A stretch of 64,000 bases of DNA, from contig NC_017075.1 of assembly GCF_000284255.1 (NCBI RefSeq), positions 4,154,001 through 4,218,000 of the forward strand, given 5' to 3'. The translations under genes and the position numbers were made by a program. Position 1 is the stretch's first letter. The number at the start of each line of letters is the position of its first letter. Below, in pieces: positions 45,823-56,140 of this stretch. The notes below the pieces were generated by a model. It did no database searches. It saw only the letters and a list, made by a program, of their open reading frames with translations, and had not been told where the DNA came from. Source of the stretch: Rubrivivax gelatinosus IL144. Lineage in GTDB: Bacteria > Pseudomonadota > Gammaproteobacteria > Burkholderiales > Burkholderiaceae_C.

Positions 45823-46500
45823 ATGGCGCCGTCCCTCTTCAAACGCGATCTCGGCATCGCGGTGGCCGCGCTGGTACCGGTGGTCGCCTGGGACGCCTCC
45901 GGGCTGGACCTCGCGGTGCAGCGGCTGTTCGGCAGCGCCGACGGCTTCGCCTGGCGTTCGCACTGGTTCACCAGCCTGGTGCTGCACCAGGGCGGGCGGG
46001 CGCTGGCCTGGGTCGTCGTCGCGCTGCTGGCGCTCAACGTCGTGAAACCGCTGCTGGGCTGCGCGCTCGCGCGCGGCGAGCGGCTGCGCTGGCTGCTCGT
46101 CACGCTGGTGGTGTTCGCCGTCGTGCCGCTGGTCAAGGACGCCAGCGCGACGAGCTGCCCCTGGTCGCTGGCCGAGTTCGGCGGCAACGCGTCCTACGTG
46201 TCGCACTGGCGCTGGGGCGTCGGCGACGGCGGCCCGGGCCGCTGCTTCCCGTCGGGCCACGCGACCTCGGCGGCGGCCTTCTTCACCGGCTGGTTCGCGC
46301 TGCGCCGGCAGCACCCGCGCGCGGCGCGGCTGTGGCTGGCGGCGGTGCTGATGCTGACGGTGCTGCTCGGCGGCGCCCAGGTGATGCGCGGCGCGCACTA
46401 CGTCAGCCACGTGCTCTGGGCCGCGTGGCTGTGCTGGGGGGTCGCGACGCTGACCGCGCCGCGCCCCGTCGTGCAGCCGGCCTACGTCGCCACGCCGTAG
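45823..46500 (+). CDS. PAP2-family membrane phosphatase
   Basis: A 225-residue membrane protein. The acid-phosphatase motifs are KDASATSCPW (KxxxxxxRP-like, degenerate), CFPSGHATSAAAFFTGWFAL (PSGH) and MRGAHYVSHVLWAAW (RxxxHxxxH/D). Hydrophobic helices surround them. PAP2 genes commonly sit beside eptA/mcr genes and may recycle or dephosphorylate lipid intermediates. It starts 1 base after the EptA-like stop. Its last 19 bases overlap the end of the oppositely oriented 5-oxoprolinase gene. Confidence 0.88.
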   Translation: MAPSLFKRDLGIAVAALVPVVAWDASGLDLAVQRLFGSADGFAWRSHWFTSLVLHQGGRALAWVVVALLALNVVKPLLGCALARGERLRWLLVTLVVFAVVPLVKDASATSCPWSLAEFGGNASYVSHWRWGVGDGGPGRCFPSGHATSAAAFFTGWFALRRQHPRAARLWLAAVLMLTVLLGGAQVMRGAHYVSHVLWAAWLCWGVATLTAPRPVVQPAYVATP

Positions 46501-49500
46501 CCGCCACCGCCGGGCGTCTCGACGACGAATACGTCGCCCGGCGCCATCGGCACCGACCCGATGTGGCCCAGCGGCTCGACGCGCCCGTCGGCGCGTTCGA
46601 CGCGGTTGATGCCCAGCGCGCCCGGCTGGCCGCCGGCCAGGCCGAAAGCCGGCACCTCGCGGCCGTTGCTGAGGATGGACGCGGTCATCGCCTCCAGGAA
46701 ACGCACGCGGCGCACGCCGCCGTCGCCGCCGCGCCAGCGGCCGGCGCCGCCCGAGCCGGCGCGCAGCGCGTAGCTCTCCAGCAGCACCGGGAAACGGTGT
46801 TCCAGCACCTCGGGGTCGGTCAGGCGCGAATTCGTCATGTGCGTCTGCACGACCGCCGTGCCGTCGAAGCCCGGGCCGGCGCCGGAGCCGCCGGAGATCG
46901 TCTCGTAGTACTGGTGGCGCTCGTTGCCGAAGGTGAAGTTGCTCATCGTGCACGGCCCCGATGCCATCACGCCGAGCGCGCCGTAGAGCGCGTTGGTGAC
47001 GCACATCGAGGTCTCGACGTTGCCCGCGACCACCGCCGCCGGCGGCCGCGGATTCAGCATCGAGCCTTCGGGCACGACGATCTTCAGCGGTTTCAGGCAA
47101 CCGGCGTTCAGCGGGATGTCGGCGTCGACCAGCGTGCGGAAGACGTAGAGCACCGCGGCCATCGTCACCGCCTTCGGGGCGTTGAAGTTGTTCGCCAGCT
47201 GCGCGCTGGTGCCGGAGAAGTCGATCGTCGCCTCGCGCGCGGCGGTGTCGACGGTGACCTGCACGCGGATCACCGCGCCGTTGTCCAAGGGCAGCTCGAA
47301 GGCCCCGTTCTTCAGCGCCCCGATGACGCGGCGCACCGACTCTTCCGCGTTGTCCTGCACGTGGCCCATGTAGGCGGCCACCGTCTCGCGGCCGTACTGG
47401 GCGACCATCGCGCGCAGCTCGTGCACGCCCTTCTCGTTGGCGGCGATCTGGGCGCGCAGATCAGCCAGGTTCTGCTCGGGGTTGCGCGCCGGGTGCGGGC
47501 CCGAGCCCAGCAGCGCACGCATATCCGCTTCGCGCAGCCGGCCGCCTTCGACCAGCAGCACGTTGTCGAGCAGCACGCCTTCCTCGGCGATCGAGGTCGA
47601 GAACGGCGGCATCGAGCCCGGCGTGATGCCGCCGATGTCGGCGTGGTGACCGCGGCTGGCGACGAAGAACGCCGGCTTCACATCGTCGTCGGCGAGGTAG
47701 ACCGGCGTGACGACGGTGACGTCGGGCAGATGCGTGCCACCGTGGTACGGGTCGTTGAGCACGTAGACGTCGCCCGGCTTCATGGCCGGGTTGCGCACGA
47801 TGACGCTGGCGATGCTCTCGCTCATCGAGCCCAGGTGCACCGGCATGTGCGGCGCGTTGGCGATCAGCCGGCCCTCGGCGTCGAACAGCGCGCAGGAGAA
47901 GTCCAGCCGCTCCTTGATGTTCACCGAGTAGGCGGTGTTCTGCAGCCGCGAGCCCATCTGCTCGGCGATGCTCATGAAGAGGTTGTTGAAGACCTCCAGC
48001 AGCACCGGGTCGGCATCGGTGCCGACGGCGTGCGCGGCCACACGCGGCGCGATGCGCTCCAGCTCCAGCGAGGCGTCCGGGCGCACCCGCGCACGCCAGC
48101 CGGGCTCGACGACCGTCGTCGCGTTGCGCTCGGCGACGATCGCGGGGCCGTCGACCGTCGCGCCGGCGGCGAGCGTCTCGCGCACGTGCAACGCGGCGTC
48201 GTGCCAGCCGCCGTGATACAGGCGAACGTGCGCCGCCGGCTCGGGCGTGAACGGCACCGGCTCGGCCGCGGTGTCGGCGACGCCGAAAGCTTCGCCGGCG
48301 GCCACGGCCTCGACGCCGACCGCCTCGACGACCAGCGCCCGCCCGGGCATCGTGAACGCGAAGCGGCGGCGGTAGGCGGCTTCGAAAGCCGGGGCCAGCG
48401 CGTCGGCGTCGGCGTTCCAGGCGAGTTCGAGCGCGGTGTCGGTGCCGGCGTAGCGCAGGTGCAGGCGCTCTCGGCATTCGATCGCCTCGCGCGCCACGCC
48501 TTGCGAGGCCAGCTCGCCGGCCGCCACCGCGGCCAGTTCGTCGAGCCGGGCGCGCGCCGCGGCCAGGCCGGCGGCGTCCAGCGGTGCTTCCAGCGAGGCC
48601 TCGCGCATCACGATGCGGTCGGCCAGTCCCATGCCGTAGGCCGACAGCACGCCGGCCAGCGGGTGCACGAAAACCCGGCCCATGCCCAGCGCGTCGGCCA
48701 CCGCGCAGGCGTGCTGGCCGCCGGCACCGCCGAAACACTGCAGCGTGTAGCCGGTGACGTCGTAGCCGCGCGCCACCGAGATGCGCTTGATCGCGTTGGC
48801 CATGTTCTGCACCGCGATCGCCAGGAAACCTTCGGCCAGCGCCTCGGGCGTCGTCGGCCGGCCGGTCGCGGCCTGGACCTCGGCGGCCAGCGTGGCGAAA
48901 CGTGCGGCGACGCCGTCGGCGTCCAGCGGCTCGTCGGCGCCGGGGCCGAAGACCTTGGGGAACCAGGCCGGCTGCACGCGCCCGAGCAGCACGTTGGCGT
49001 CGGTCGTCGCCAGCGGGCCGCCGCGGCGGTAACAGGCCGGGCCCGGATGCGCGCCGGCGCTCTCGGGGCCCACCCGCAGCCGGGCGCCGTCGAAGGCCAG
49101 GATCGAGCCGCCGCCGGCGGCCACGGTGTGGATGCTCATCATCGGCGCGCGCATGCGCACGCCGGCGACCTGGGTCTCGAAGGCGCGCTCGAACTCGCCG
49201 GCCCAGTGGCTGACGTCGGTGCTGGTGCCGCCCATGTCGAAGCCGATCAGCCGGCGGTGGCCGGCGGCCGCGGCGGTGCGCACCATGCCGACGATGCCGC
49301 CTGCCGGGCCGGAGAGGATGGCGTCCTTGCCCTGGAAGCGTGTCGCCTCGGTCAGCCCGCCCGAGCTCTGCATGAACAGCAGCCGCACGCCGGGCATCTG
49401 GGCGCCGACGCGGTCGACGTAGCGGCGCAGGATCGGCGACAGGTAGGCGTCGACGACGGTCGTGTCGCCGCGCGGCACGAACTTCATCAGCGGGCTGGTC

Positions 49501-50087
49501 TGGTGCGAGGCGCTGACCTGGCTGAAGCCGGCCTCGTGCGCCAGCCGCGCCGCGGCCGCCTCGTGCGCCGTGTGGCGCCAGCCGTGCAGGAAGACGATGG
49601 CGCAGGACCTGAACCCGGCCTCGCGCGCCGCGGCCAGCGCGGCGGCCAGCGCCGCCTCGTCCAGCGGCTGCAGCACCGTGCCGTCGTCCTGCACGCGTTC
49701 GTCGGCTTCGACGACCCGCGTGTAGAGCAGTTCGGGCAGCACGATGTGACGGTCGAAGAGCCGCGGCCGTGCCTGCCAGGCGATGCGCAGCGCGTCGCGG
49801 AAGCCGCGCGTGGTGACCAGCAGCGTCGGCTCGCCCTGGCGCTCGAGCAGCGCGTTGGTGGCCACCGTCGTGCCCATCTTCACGCAGTCGACGAGCTCCG
49901 GCGTGATCGCCTGCCCCGGCGCCAGGCCCAGCAGGCGGCGGATGCCCTCGACGGCGGCGTCCTCGTAGTGCTCCGGGTTCACCGACAGCAGCTTGAGCGT
50001 ATGCAGCGCGCCCTCGGGGTCGCGGCCGACGACGTCGGTGAAGGTGCCGCCACGGTCGATCCAGAACTGCCAGAGCCTCTTCGTCAC
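46482..50087 (-). CDS. ATP-dependent 5-oxoprolinase (fused HyuA–HyuB type)
   Basis: A 1201-residue protein. The GTG at 50087 is chosen because GAGGAG precedes it; a longer reading is low-complexity. The HyuA half (about 1–690) has FWIDRGGTFTDVVGRDPEG, VKMGTTVATNALLERQG, MQSSGGLTEATRFQGKDAIL and GFDMGGTSTDVSHWAG. The HyuB half (about 700–1201) has RLQNTAYSVNIKERLDFSCA, GDVYVLNDPYHGGTHLPDVT and ETSMCVTNALYGALGVMASG. The fusion and length match 5-oxoprolinase (OPLAH), which opens 5-oxoproline to glutamate with ATP; hydantoinases are the alternative. Nearby pcp supports the oxoproline role. Confidence 0.88.
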   Translation of the reverse strand: MTKRLWQFWIDRGGTFTDVVGRDPEGALHTLKLLSVNPEHYEDAAVEGIRRLLGLAPGQAITPELVDCVKMGTTVATNALLERQGEPTLLVTTRGFRDALRIAWQARPRLFDRHIVLPELLYTRVVEADERVQDDGTVLQPLDEAALAAALAAAREAGFRSCAIVFLHGWRHTAHEAAAARLAHEAGFSQVSASHQTSPLMKFVPRGDTTVVDAYLSPILRRYVDRVGAQMPGVRLLFMQSSGGLTEATRFQGKDAILSGPAGGIVGMVRTAAAAGHRRLIGFDMGGTSTDVSHWAGEFERAFETQVAGVRMRAPMMSIHTVAAGGGSILAFDGARLRVGPESAGAHPGPACYRRGGPLATTDANVLLGRVQPAWFPKVFGPGADEPLDADGVAARFATLAAEVQAATGRPTTPEALAEGFLAIAVQNMANAIKRISVARGYDVTGYTLQCFGGAGGQHACAVADALGMGRVFVHPLAGVLSAYGMGLADRIVMREASLEAPLDAAGLAAARARLDELAAVAAGELASQGVAREAIECRERLHLRYAGTDTALELAWNADADALAPAFEAAYRRRFAFTMPGRALVVEAVGVEAVAAGEAFGVADTAAEPVPFTPEPAAHVRLYHGGWHDAALHVRETLAAGATVDGPAIVAERNATTVVEPGWRARVRPDASLELERIAPRVAAHAVGTDADPVLLEVFNNLFMSIAEQMGSRLQNTAYSVNIKERLDFSCALFDAEGRLIANAPHMPVHLGSMSESIASVIVRNPAMKPGDVYVLNDPYHGGTHLPDVTVVTPVYLADDDVKPAFFVASRGHHADIGGITPGSMPPFSTSIAEEGVLLDNVLLVEGGRLREADMRALLGSGPHPARNPEQNLADLRAQIAANEKGVHELRAMVAQYGRETVAAYMGHVQDNAEESVRRVIGALKNGAFELPLDNGAVIRVQVTVDTAAREATIDFSGTSAQLANNFNAPKAVTMAAVLYVFRTLVDADIPLNAGCLKPLKIVVPEGSMLNPRPPAAVVAGNVETSMCVTNALYGALGVMASGPCTMSNFTFGNERHQYYETISGGSGAGPGFDGTAVVQTHMTNSRLTDPEVLEHRFPVLLESYALRAGSGGAGRWRGGDGGVRRVRFLEAMTASILSNGREVPAFGLAGGQPGALGINRVERADGRVEPLGHIGSVPMAPGDVFVVETPGGGGYGVAT

Positions 50088-50310
50088 GCCTTGCTCCTCG
50101 ACGCCGCCGATCGCGGCGCTGCCGAGTCTAGAAGCGCCGCCGCCGCGCCGCCCCGGGGTCGACCCTGCGGCGGCAGGGGCGGCGGCGCCATCTGGCCCGC
50201 ATTCCTTGCCCTGTTCGGGCCATCGCCGACGGGGGGCGGGCCTAGCATCGAGGCGCGACGCCATGGTCCGGGCCCGGGCCTGCGCGTGCCGTCAGAGAGA
50301 CCACCACGCG

Positions 50311-52815
50311 ATGACCGACCTGTCCTTTCCCCCGCTGCCCGGTGACGGCGCCGGCGAACCGGCGCCGCTGCCACGCCACGAGCCTTTCGCCTGGCCGTCG
50401 CCGCCGCTGCCGGGTTACCCGCCGCCCGCGCGCGCGACGCAGCCCGAAGCCTGCGAGGTCGAGGGTCTCAACGGCAAGGGCATGGTCGGCCGGCTGATGT
50501 ACTTCCACCCCGCCGACGGGCTGCTGAAGCTGCGCGTCGCGGCGTCGCGCATGACGATGACGCTGCGCTTCGACCAGTTCCGCCGGCTCAAGCTGCTGGC
50601 GCCGCTGGCCCCGCTGGGCGGTGCCGACGGCGACACCGTGGCCGACGGCAGCGACGCGCGCCCGGCCGAACCCTTCGCGCTGCTGTTCAAGGACGGCACG
50701 ACGGTCGAAGGCCTGACGATGGGCTGCGAGGAGACCGACCAGGGCCTGTACGTCTTCGAACCGCTGGACCTGGCCGGCTCGGTGCGGCGCAGCTTCTTCC
50801 CGCGCGCCAGCTTCCACCGCGCCTCGCTGGGCGGCAGCGCCTGGGCCGAGACCGATGCCGCCGTGCTCGACGAAGCGCCGCCGCCGACCGCGGCGCCCGC
50901 TGCCGCGCCGGCGGTCTGCCAGACCCTGGGCGTGCGCCCGGTGGCCAGCGCCGAGGACCTGGCCCAGGCCATCGACGACCAGGCGCGCATGCCGATGGTG
51001 CGCATCGGCGAGGCGCTGATCGCGCTCGGTTTCATCACCCCCAAGGCGCTGGAGACCGCGCTGGAGCAGCAGAAGAAGGAGCGCGGCGTCGCGCTCGGCC
51101 AGCTGCTGGTGCGCAACGGCCTCGTCTCGCAGGCCGACCTGCAGACCGCGCTGGCGCGCAAGATGCGCTACCCGGTCGTCGATGCCGCGAACTTCCCGGT
51201 CGAAGCGCCGGCGCTGCAGCGCCTGCCGTTCGCGATCGCCTCGCGGCTGACGGCGCTGCCGCTGATGCTGCACGGCGGCCGCCTCGTCGTCGCGCTGGAG
51301 GACCCGTCGCAGCGCCTGACGATCGACGAGATCGAGTTCGCCTCGCAGTGCAAGGTCGTGCCGGTGCTGGCGCGGGCCGGCACGCTGGCCGCCGCGCTCG
51401 CCATCGCCTACGAGAAGGTCGGCGCCGTCGACCCGGGCGCGCGCCGTGGCGGCGACGGCCTGACGCTGGTCGACTTCGAGCCCGAGGACACCGGCAAGCT
51501 GCTGGCCTCGCTGGAGCAGACGACCGAGGCCAAGAGCGCCGAGGACGACGGCCCGGGCATCGAGCAGAGCGACAACTCGTTGGTGCGGCTGATCAACACG
51601 ATGATCCTCGAGGCCCAGGCCCAGGGGGTCAGCGACATCCACGTCGAGACCCAGCCCGGACGCGAGAAGGTGCGCATCCGCTTCCGCAAGGACGGCCAGC
51701 TGCGCCCCTACCTGGAGCTGCCGCACACCTACCGCAACGCGCTGCTGGCGCGGCTGAAGATCATGTGCGACCTCGACATCAGCGAGCGCCGCAAGCCGCA
51801 GGACGGCAAGATCAACTTCGCCCGCTTCGTGCCCGGCCAGCGCCTGGAGCTGCGCGTCGCGACCATTCCCACGCACAGCGGCCTGGAAGACGCGGTGCTG
51901 CGCCTGCTGACCAGCGCCAAGCCGCTGCCGCTGGACAAGCTGGGGCTGAGCGCCAGCAACTTCGAGCGTTTCAAGGCCGTCGTCGCGCGCCCCTACGGCA
52001 TGGTGCTGTGCGTCGGCCCCACCGGCTCGGGCAAGACGACGACGCTGCACTCGGCGCTGGGCTCGATCAACACGCCCGAGCGCAAGATCTGGACCGCCGA
52101 GGACCCGATCGAGATCACCCAGGCCGGGCTGCGCCAGGTGCAGGTCAACCCGCGCATCGACTGGACCTTCGCCAAGGCGCTGCGGGCTTTTCTGCGCGCC
52201 GACCCGGACGTCATCATGGTCGGCGAAATCCGCGACCAGGAGACCTCGCAGGTGGCGATCGAAGCCTCGCTGACCGGCCACCTGGTGCTGTCGACGCTGC
52301 ACACCAACAGCGCGCCGGAGACGGTGACCCGGCTGCTGGACATGGGCATGGACCCGTTCAACTTCGCCGACGCGCTGCTCGCGGTGCTGGCCCAGCGCCT
52401 GGTGCGCCGGCTGTGCCCCGACTGCCGCCAGCCGCACGAGGCCACGGAAGCCGAGGTCCGCGAGCTGCTCGCCGACTACCGCCATGCGATGGGCGACGCC
52501 GAGGGCACGCCCGGCGACGACGAGGTGCTGGCCGACTGGCGCCGCCGCCACGCCGGGCCCGACGGCCGCTACAAGCTCTACCGCCCGGTCGGCTGCCCGA
52601 AGTGCGGCGGTGGCGGCTACCGCGGCCGCGCCGCGATCCACGAGCTGATGACCGTCTCGCGCGCGATGCGCCAGCTGATCCAGACCGGCGCGCGCGCCGA
52701 GGAACTGCAGCGCCGCGCGCTGTCCGAAGGCATGCGCACGCTGCGCCAGGACGGCATCGAGAAGGTGCTGGCCGGCGTGACCACGCTGGACGAGGTGCGC
52801 GCCGTCTCGAACTGA
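50311..52815 (+). CDS. GspE/PilB-family secretion or pilus ATPase
   Basis: An 834-residue protein starting MTDLSFPPLPGDGAGEPAP. The N-terminal 200 residues are unusual, with GKGMVGRLMYFHPADGLLKL and FALLFKDGTTVEGLTMGCEE as a repeated small beta module. An MshEN-type domain follows (about 220–290: IGEALIALGFITPKALETAL, LGQLLVRNGLVSQADLQTAL). The motor domain has Walker A VGPTGSGKTTTLHSALGSIN, Asp box RKIWTAEDPIEIT, Walker B DVIMVGEIRDQETS, and zinc-binding Cys in LCPDC and GCPKCGGGGYRGR. It would power pilus assembly or type II secretion. No platform protein or other subunit is adjacent. Confidence 0.9.
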   Translation: MTDLSFPPLPGDGAGEPAPLPRHEPFAWPSPPLPGYPPPARATQPEACEVEGLNGKGMVGRLMYFHPADGLLKLRVAASRMTMTLRFDQFRRLKLLAPLAPLGGADGDTVADGSDARPAEPFALLFKDGTTVEGLTMGCEETDQGLYVFEPLDLAGSVRRSFFPRASFHRASLGGSAWAETDAAVLDEAPPPTAAPAAAPAVCQTLGVRPVASAEDLAQAIDDQARMPMVRIGEALIALGFITPKALETALEQQKKERGVALGQLLVRNGLVSQADLQTALARKMRYPVVDAANFPVEAPALQRLPFAIASRLTALPLMLHGGRLVVALEDPSQRLTIDEIEFASQCKVVPVLARAGTLAAALAIAYEKVGAVDPGARRGGDGLTLVDFEPEDTGKLLASLEQTTEAKSAEDDGPGIEQSDNSLVRLINTMILEAQAQGVSDIHVETQPGREKVRIRFRKDGQLRPYLELPHTYRNALLARLKIMCDLDISERRKPQDGKINFARFVPGQRLELRVATIPTHSGLEDAVLRLLTSAKPLPLDKLGLSASNFERFKAVVARPYGMVLCVGPTGSGKTTTLHSALGSINTPERKIWTAEDPIEITQAGLRQVQVNPRIDWTFAKALRAFLRADPDVIMVGEIRDQETSQVAIEASLTGHLVLSTLHTNSAPETVTRLLDMGMDPFNFADALLAVLAQRLVRRLCPDCRQPHEATEAEVRELLADYRHAMGDAEGTPGDDEVLADWRRRHAGPDGRYKLYRPVGCPKCGGGGYRGRAAIHELMTVSRAMRQLIQTGARAEELQRRALSEGMRTLRQDGIEKVLAGVTTLDEVRAVSN

Positions 52816-52950
52816 GCGCGCCGCCCCAGACCTGAGCCCGCCCGCGCGCCGGGTGGGTGGAATCGCCGATGCGGCCGCCGTGCCGCATCGCGCAGACTGG
52901 GGCGTGACTTCCTCCAGCCCGCCCGCCGCCCGCCCCGCGGCCTCCCGCCG

Positions 52951-53669
<719 letters not shown>

Positions 53670-53673
<4 letters not shown>

Positions 53674-54554
53674 ACGACAGCCAGGCCACCACGCCCGCCG
53701 CCGCCGAGGCGCTGCCCGAACGCCGCCGCGGCGCGGCGCACGCGCTGCAGGCGATGGGCGCGATCGTCATGCGCGAGCTGCTGAAGTTCTCGCGCCAGTA
53801 CGGCCGGCTGGTGTCGGCGCTGGTACGGCCGCTGCTGTGGCTGGCGGTGTTCGCCGCGGGTTTCCGCAACGTCTTCGGCGTCGCCATCGCGCCGCCCTAC
53901 GACACCTACATCCCCTACGACGTCTACATCGCGCCGGGGCTGGTCGGCATGGTGCTGCTGTTCAACGGCATGCAGAGCAGCCTGGCGATGGTCTACGACC
54001 GCGAGATGGGGCTGATGCGGCTGCTGCTCACCGCGCCGCTGCCGCGGCCCTGGATCCTGCTGTCCAAGCTGCTGGCCACCGCGGTGCTGTCGCTGGCCCA
54101 GGCGGCGGCCTTCGTCGCCGTCGCCGCGCTGCTGGGCACGGCGCTGCCGGTGTTCGGGCCGCAGACGCCGCAGGTGCTGCTGGCCGCGGTCTGCTCGGCG
54201 CTGATGCTGGGCGCGCTGGGGCTGCTGCTGTCGGTGCACATCCGCCAGTTGGAGAACTTCGCCGGCACGATGAACTTCGTCATCTTCCCGATGTACTTCA
54301 TGTCCACCGCGCTGTACCCGCTGTGGAAGCTGCAGGAATCGGGCGCCGAGTGGGTCTGGCAGATCGCACGCTTCAACCCGTTCACGCACGCCGTCGAATG
54401 GATGCGTTTCGCGCTCTACGGCCAGGACCCGGGGCTTTCGCCCTGGATCGTCGTCGGCACGCTCGTCGTCTGCTTCGTGCTGGCGAGCTGGGGTTACGAC
54501 CCGCAGCGCGGCTTCGGCGCGCTGGCCAAACGCCCGGGCGGCGCCGCAAGCTAG
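53670..54554 (+). CDS. ABC-2 type transporter permease
   Basis: A 294-residue membrane protein. Six helices span about residues 48–280, including RPLLWLAVFAAGFRNVFGVA, ATAVLSLAQAAAFVAVAALL, LLAAVCSALMLGALGLLLSV and WIVVGTLVVCFVLASWGY. The LMRLLLTAPLPRPWILLSKL and FVIFPMYFMSTALYPLWKLQ segments are ABC-2 signatures. It is coupled to the ATPase by ATGA overlap. The exported substrate is unknown. Confidence 0.92.
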
Positions 54555-54616
54555 GGAGCGGGCAGCCCCACGGCACGCGGGGCCCGCATGACGCAGGTTA
54601 AGGTGGCCCGAACACG

Positions 54617-55654
54617 ATGCGTCCCAACGGCGTCCACCTTCACCACGGCCTCGAAAGCGGGCACCAGCACGGCGGCGAGCTCGCGCATCCGCTGTTCGAC
54701 CTGCTGTCCGCCGTGCAGGCCTCGGGCTCGATCCAGCGTGCCGCGGCCTCGCTGGGTGCGTCCTACCGCCACGTCTGGGGTTCGCTCAAGCGCTGGGAGT
54801 CCGAGTTCGGCCGGCCGCTGGTCACCTGGACCCAGGGTCACCCGGCGCAGCTGACGCCGCACGCCCAGGCGCTGCTGGCGCGCGAGCGCCTGCTGCGCGC
54901 CCGCCATGCGCCGCAGATCGCCGCCTTGCGCGCCGACCTGGAACGGCTGTTCGAATACGCCGCCGGCGACGAGACGCCGGTGCTGGAACTGCCTGCCGTG
55001 CCCGACCTCGCGCTGGCCCTGCTGCGCGACGCCGCGATCCAGCGCCACGGCCTGCACCTGGCACTGCAGCCGCGCTGCAGTGCCGACGCGCTGGCGGCGC
55101 TGGCCGACGGCCGCAGCCCGGCGGCGGCTTTCGCGCTGCCCGAGGACGCACGCGCCGAGCCGGCGCTGGCCGCACCGCTGGCGGTGCTGGGCGGCGGCGG
55201 TTTCGTCGTGCTGCTCGTGCTGCGGCGCACGCTGGGGCTGATGGCGCCGGCGCAGGCCCTGCCCGGCGGCATCACCGCGGTCGTCGAGGCCGGCGTGCGC
55301 ATCGTCGGGCGGCCGCCGGGCTCCTCGGCCGAGATCGTCTGGCGCCAGCTCTGCCGGCGCGAAGGTTTTGCGCCACCGCCGCCGGCCCGCATCGAGCCGA
55401 CGCACGAAGCCGCCGCCACCGCCGTCGCCCAGGGCCTGGCCGACGCCGCGTTCGGCTGCGAAGGCGCGGCCGCGGCGCAGGGGCTGGCCTTCCGGCCGCT
55501 GGCGCACGACCGCCTGCTGCTCGCCGCCACCGCCGAGGCCGCCACCGGCCCGGCCTTCGCCCCGCTGCGCAGCGCCCTGGCCGACGCCACCTGGCACCAG
55601 GCGCTGTCGGCACTGCCGGGCGTCGAGCGGCTGCCGGCGGCACTCGTGACCTAA
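54617..55654 (+). CDS. ModE-like regulator with substrate-binding domain
   Basis: A 345-residue protein. A His-rich start (HLHHGLESGHQHGG) precedes a ModE/LysR-type winged helix: HPLFDLLSAVQASGSIQRAA, then ASLGASYRHVWGSLKRWESE and FGRPLVTWTQGHPAQLTPHA. The C-terminal half resembles a periplasmic-binding-protein fold (VLELPAVPDLALALLRDAAI, THEAAATAVAQGLADAAFGC, RPLAHDRLLLAAT) in place of the molybdate-binding TOBE domains. Similar regulators respond to molybdate, tungstate or other oxyanions. A molybdenum hydroxylase operon lies 3 kb downstream, but direct control is only a guess. The His-rich segment could bind metal. Confidence 0.72.
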   Translation: MRPNGVHLHHGLESGHQHGGELAHPLFDLLSAVQASGSIQRAAASLGASYRHVWGSLKRWESEFGRPLVTWTQGHPAQLTPHAQALLARERLLRARHAPQIAALRADLERLFEYAAGDETPVLELPAVPDLALALLRDAAIQRHGLHLALQPRCSADALAALADGRSPAAAFALPEDARAEPALAAPLAVLGGGGFVVLLVLRRTLGLMAPAQALPGGITAVVEAGVRIVGRPPGSSAEIVWRQLCRREGFAPPPPARIEPTHEAAATAVAQGLADAAFGCEGAAAAQGLAFRPLAHDRLLLAATAEAATGPAFAPLRSALADATWHQALSALPGVERLPAALVT

Positions 55655-55696
55655 GCTGGTGAAATAGGGGCTGATGTCACAGCCCTCGGTCTTCAG

Positions 55697-56140
55697 ATGA
55701 TCCCCCAAGCCCGGGTCGCCCTCGCCCAACTCTTGCTCGGCCTGCTGCTCACGATGGCATTGCCAACAGCGCAGGCGGGTGGCGAAGACCGAAGTCACGA
55801 CGAGCTCGGACACTCGATCACGACCGAGTTGCACCAGCGCCTGGTCGCTGCCGGGCTTTGCCCGGACATCAATGAGTGCCGAGGCCAGAGCCGCGTCCTT
55901 TTTGTCTCCAGCCGCAACGGCCTTCACTTCGAGCTCTATGACGTCACGCAGGCCGAGGCGATAGGCGCCGCTTTCGAGGTTCTGGGCCGAAGAGGCCGGG
56001 AGTTGCCTGCGGGCAAGCGCCTCAAGGCCACGTTCATCAGCCATTCGAAGGCGGCTGACTTGCGGCGTGCGCGCTTCAGCAAGCAACCGGTCCACGCCAA
56101 GATCGAGGTCGAGGGTGCAGCTCTGTCCGCGAGCCGCTAA
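55697..56140 (+). CDS. Small exported protein of unknown function
   Basis: A 147-residue protein starting MIPQARVALAQLLLGLLLTM. A signal peptide ends near LPTAQAGG. The mature part has two Cys (AAGLCPDINECRGQSRVLFV) that may form a disulfide, then GLHFELYDVTQAEAIGAAFE and a basic C-terminal region. No family is recognised. Composition is slightly less G+C-rich than the neighbours. The stop overlaps that of the TonB-dependent receptor by 4 bases. Confidence 0.6.
   Translation: MIPQARVALAQLLLGLLLTMALPTAQAGGEDRSHDELGHSITTELHQRLVAAGLCPDINECRGQSRVLFVSSRNGLHFELYDVTQAEAIGAAFEVLGRRGRELPAGKRLKATFISHSKAADLRRARFSKQPVHAKIEVEGAALSASR

Noticed and set aside
46332..50345. A 1337-residue plus-strand open frame
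   Set aside because: It is Arg/His/Gly-rich without domain motifs and lies antisense to the clear 5-oxoprolinase gene; high G+C keeps the opposite frame open.
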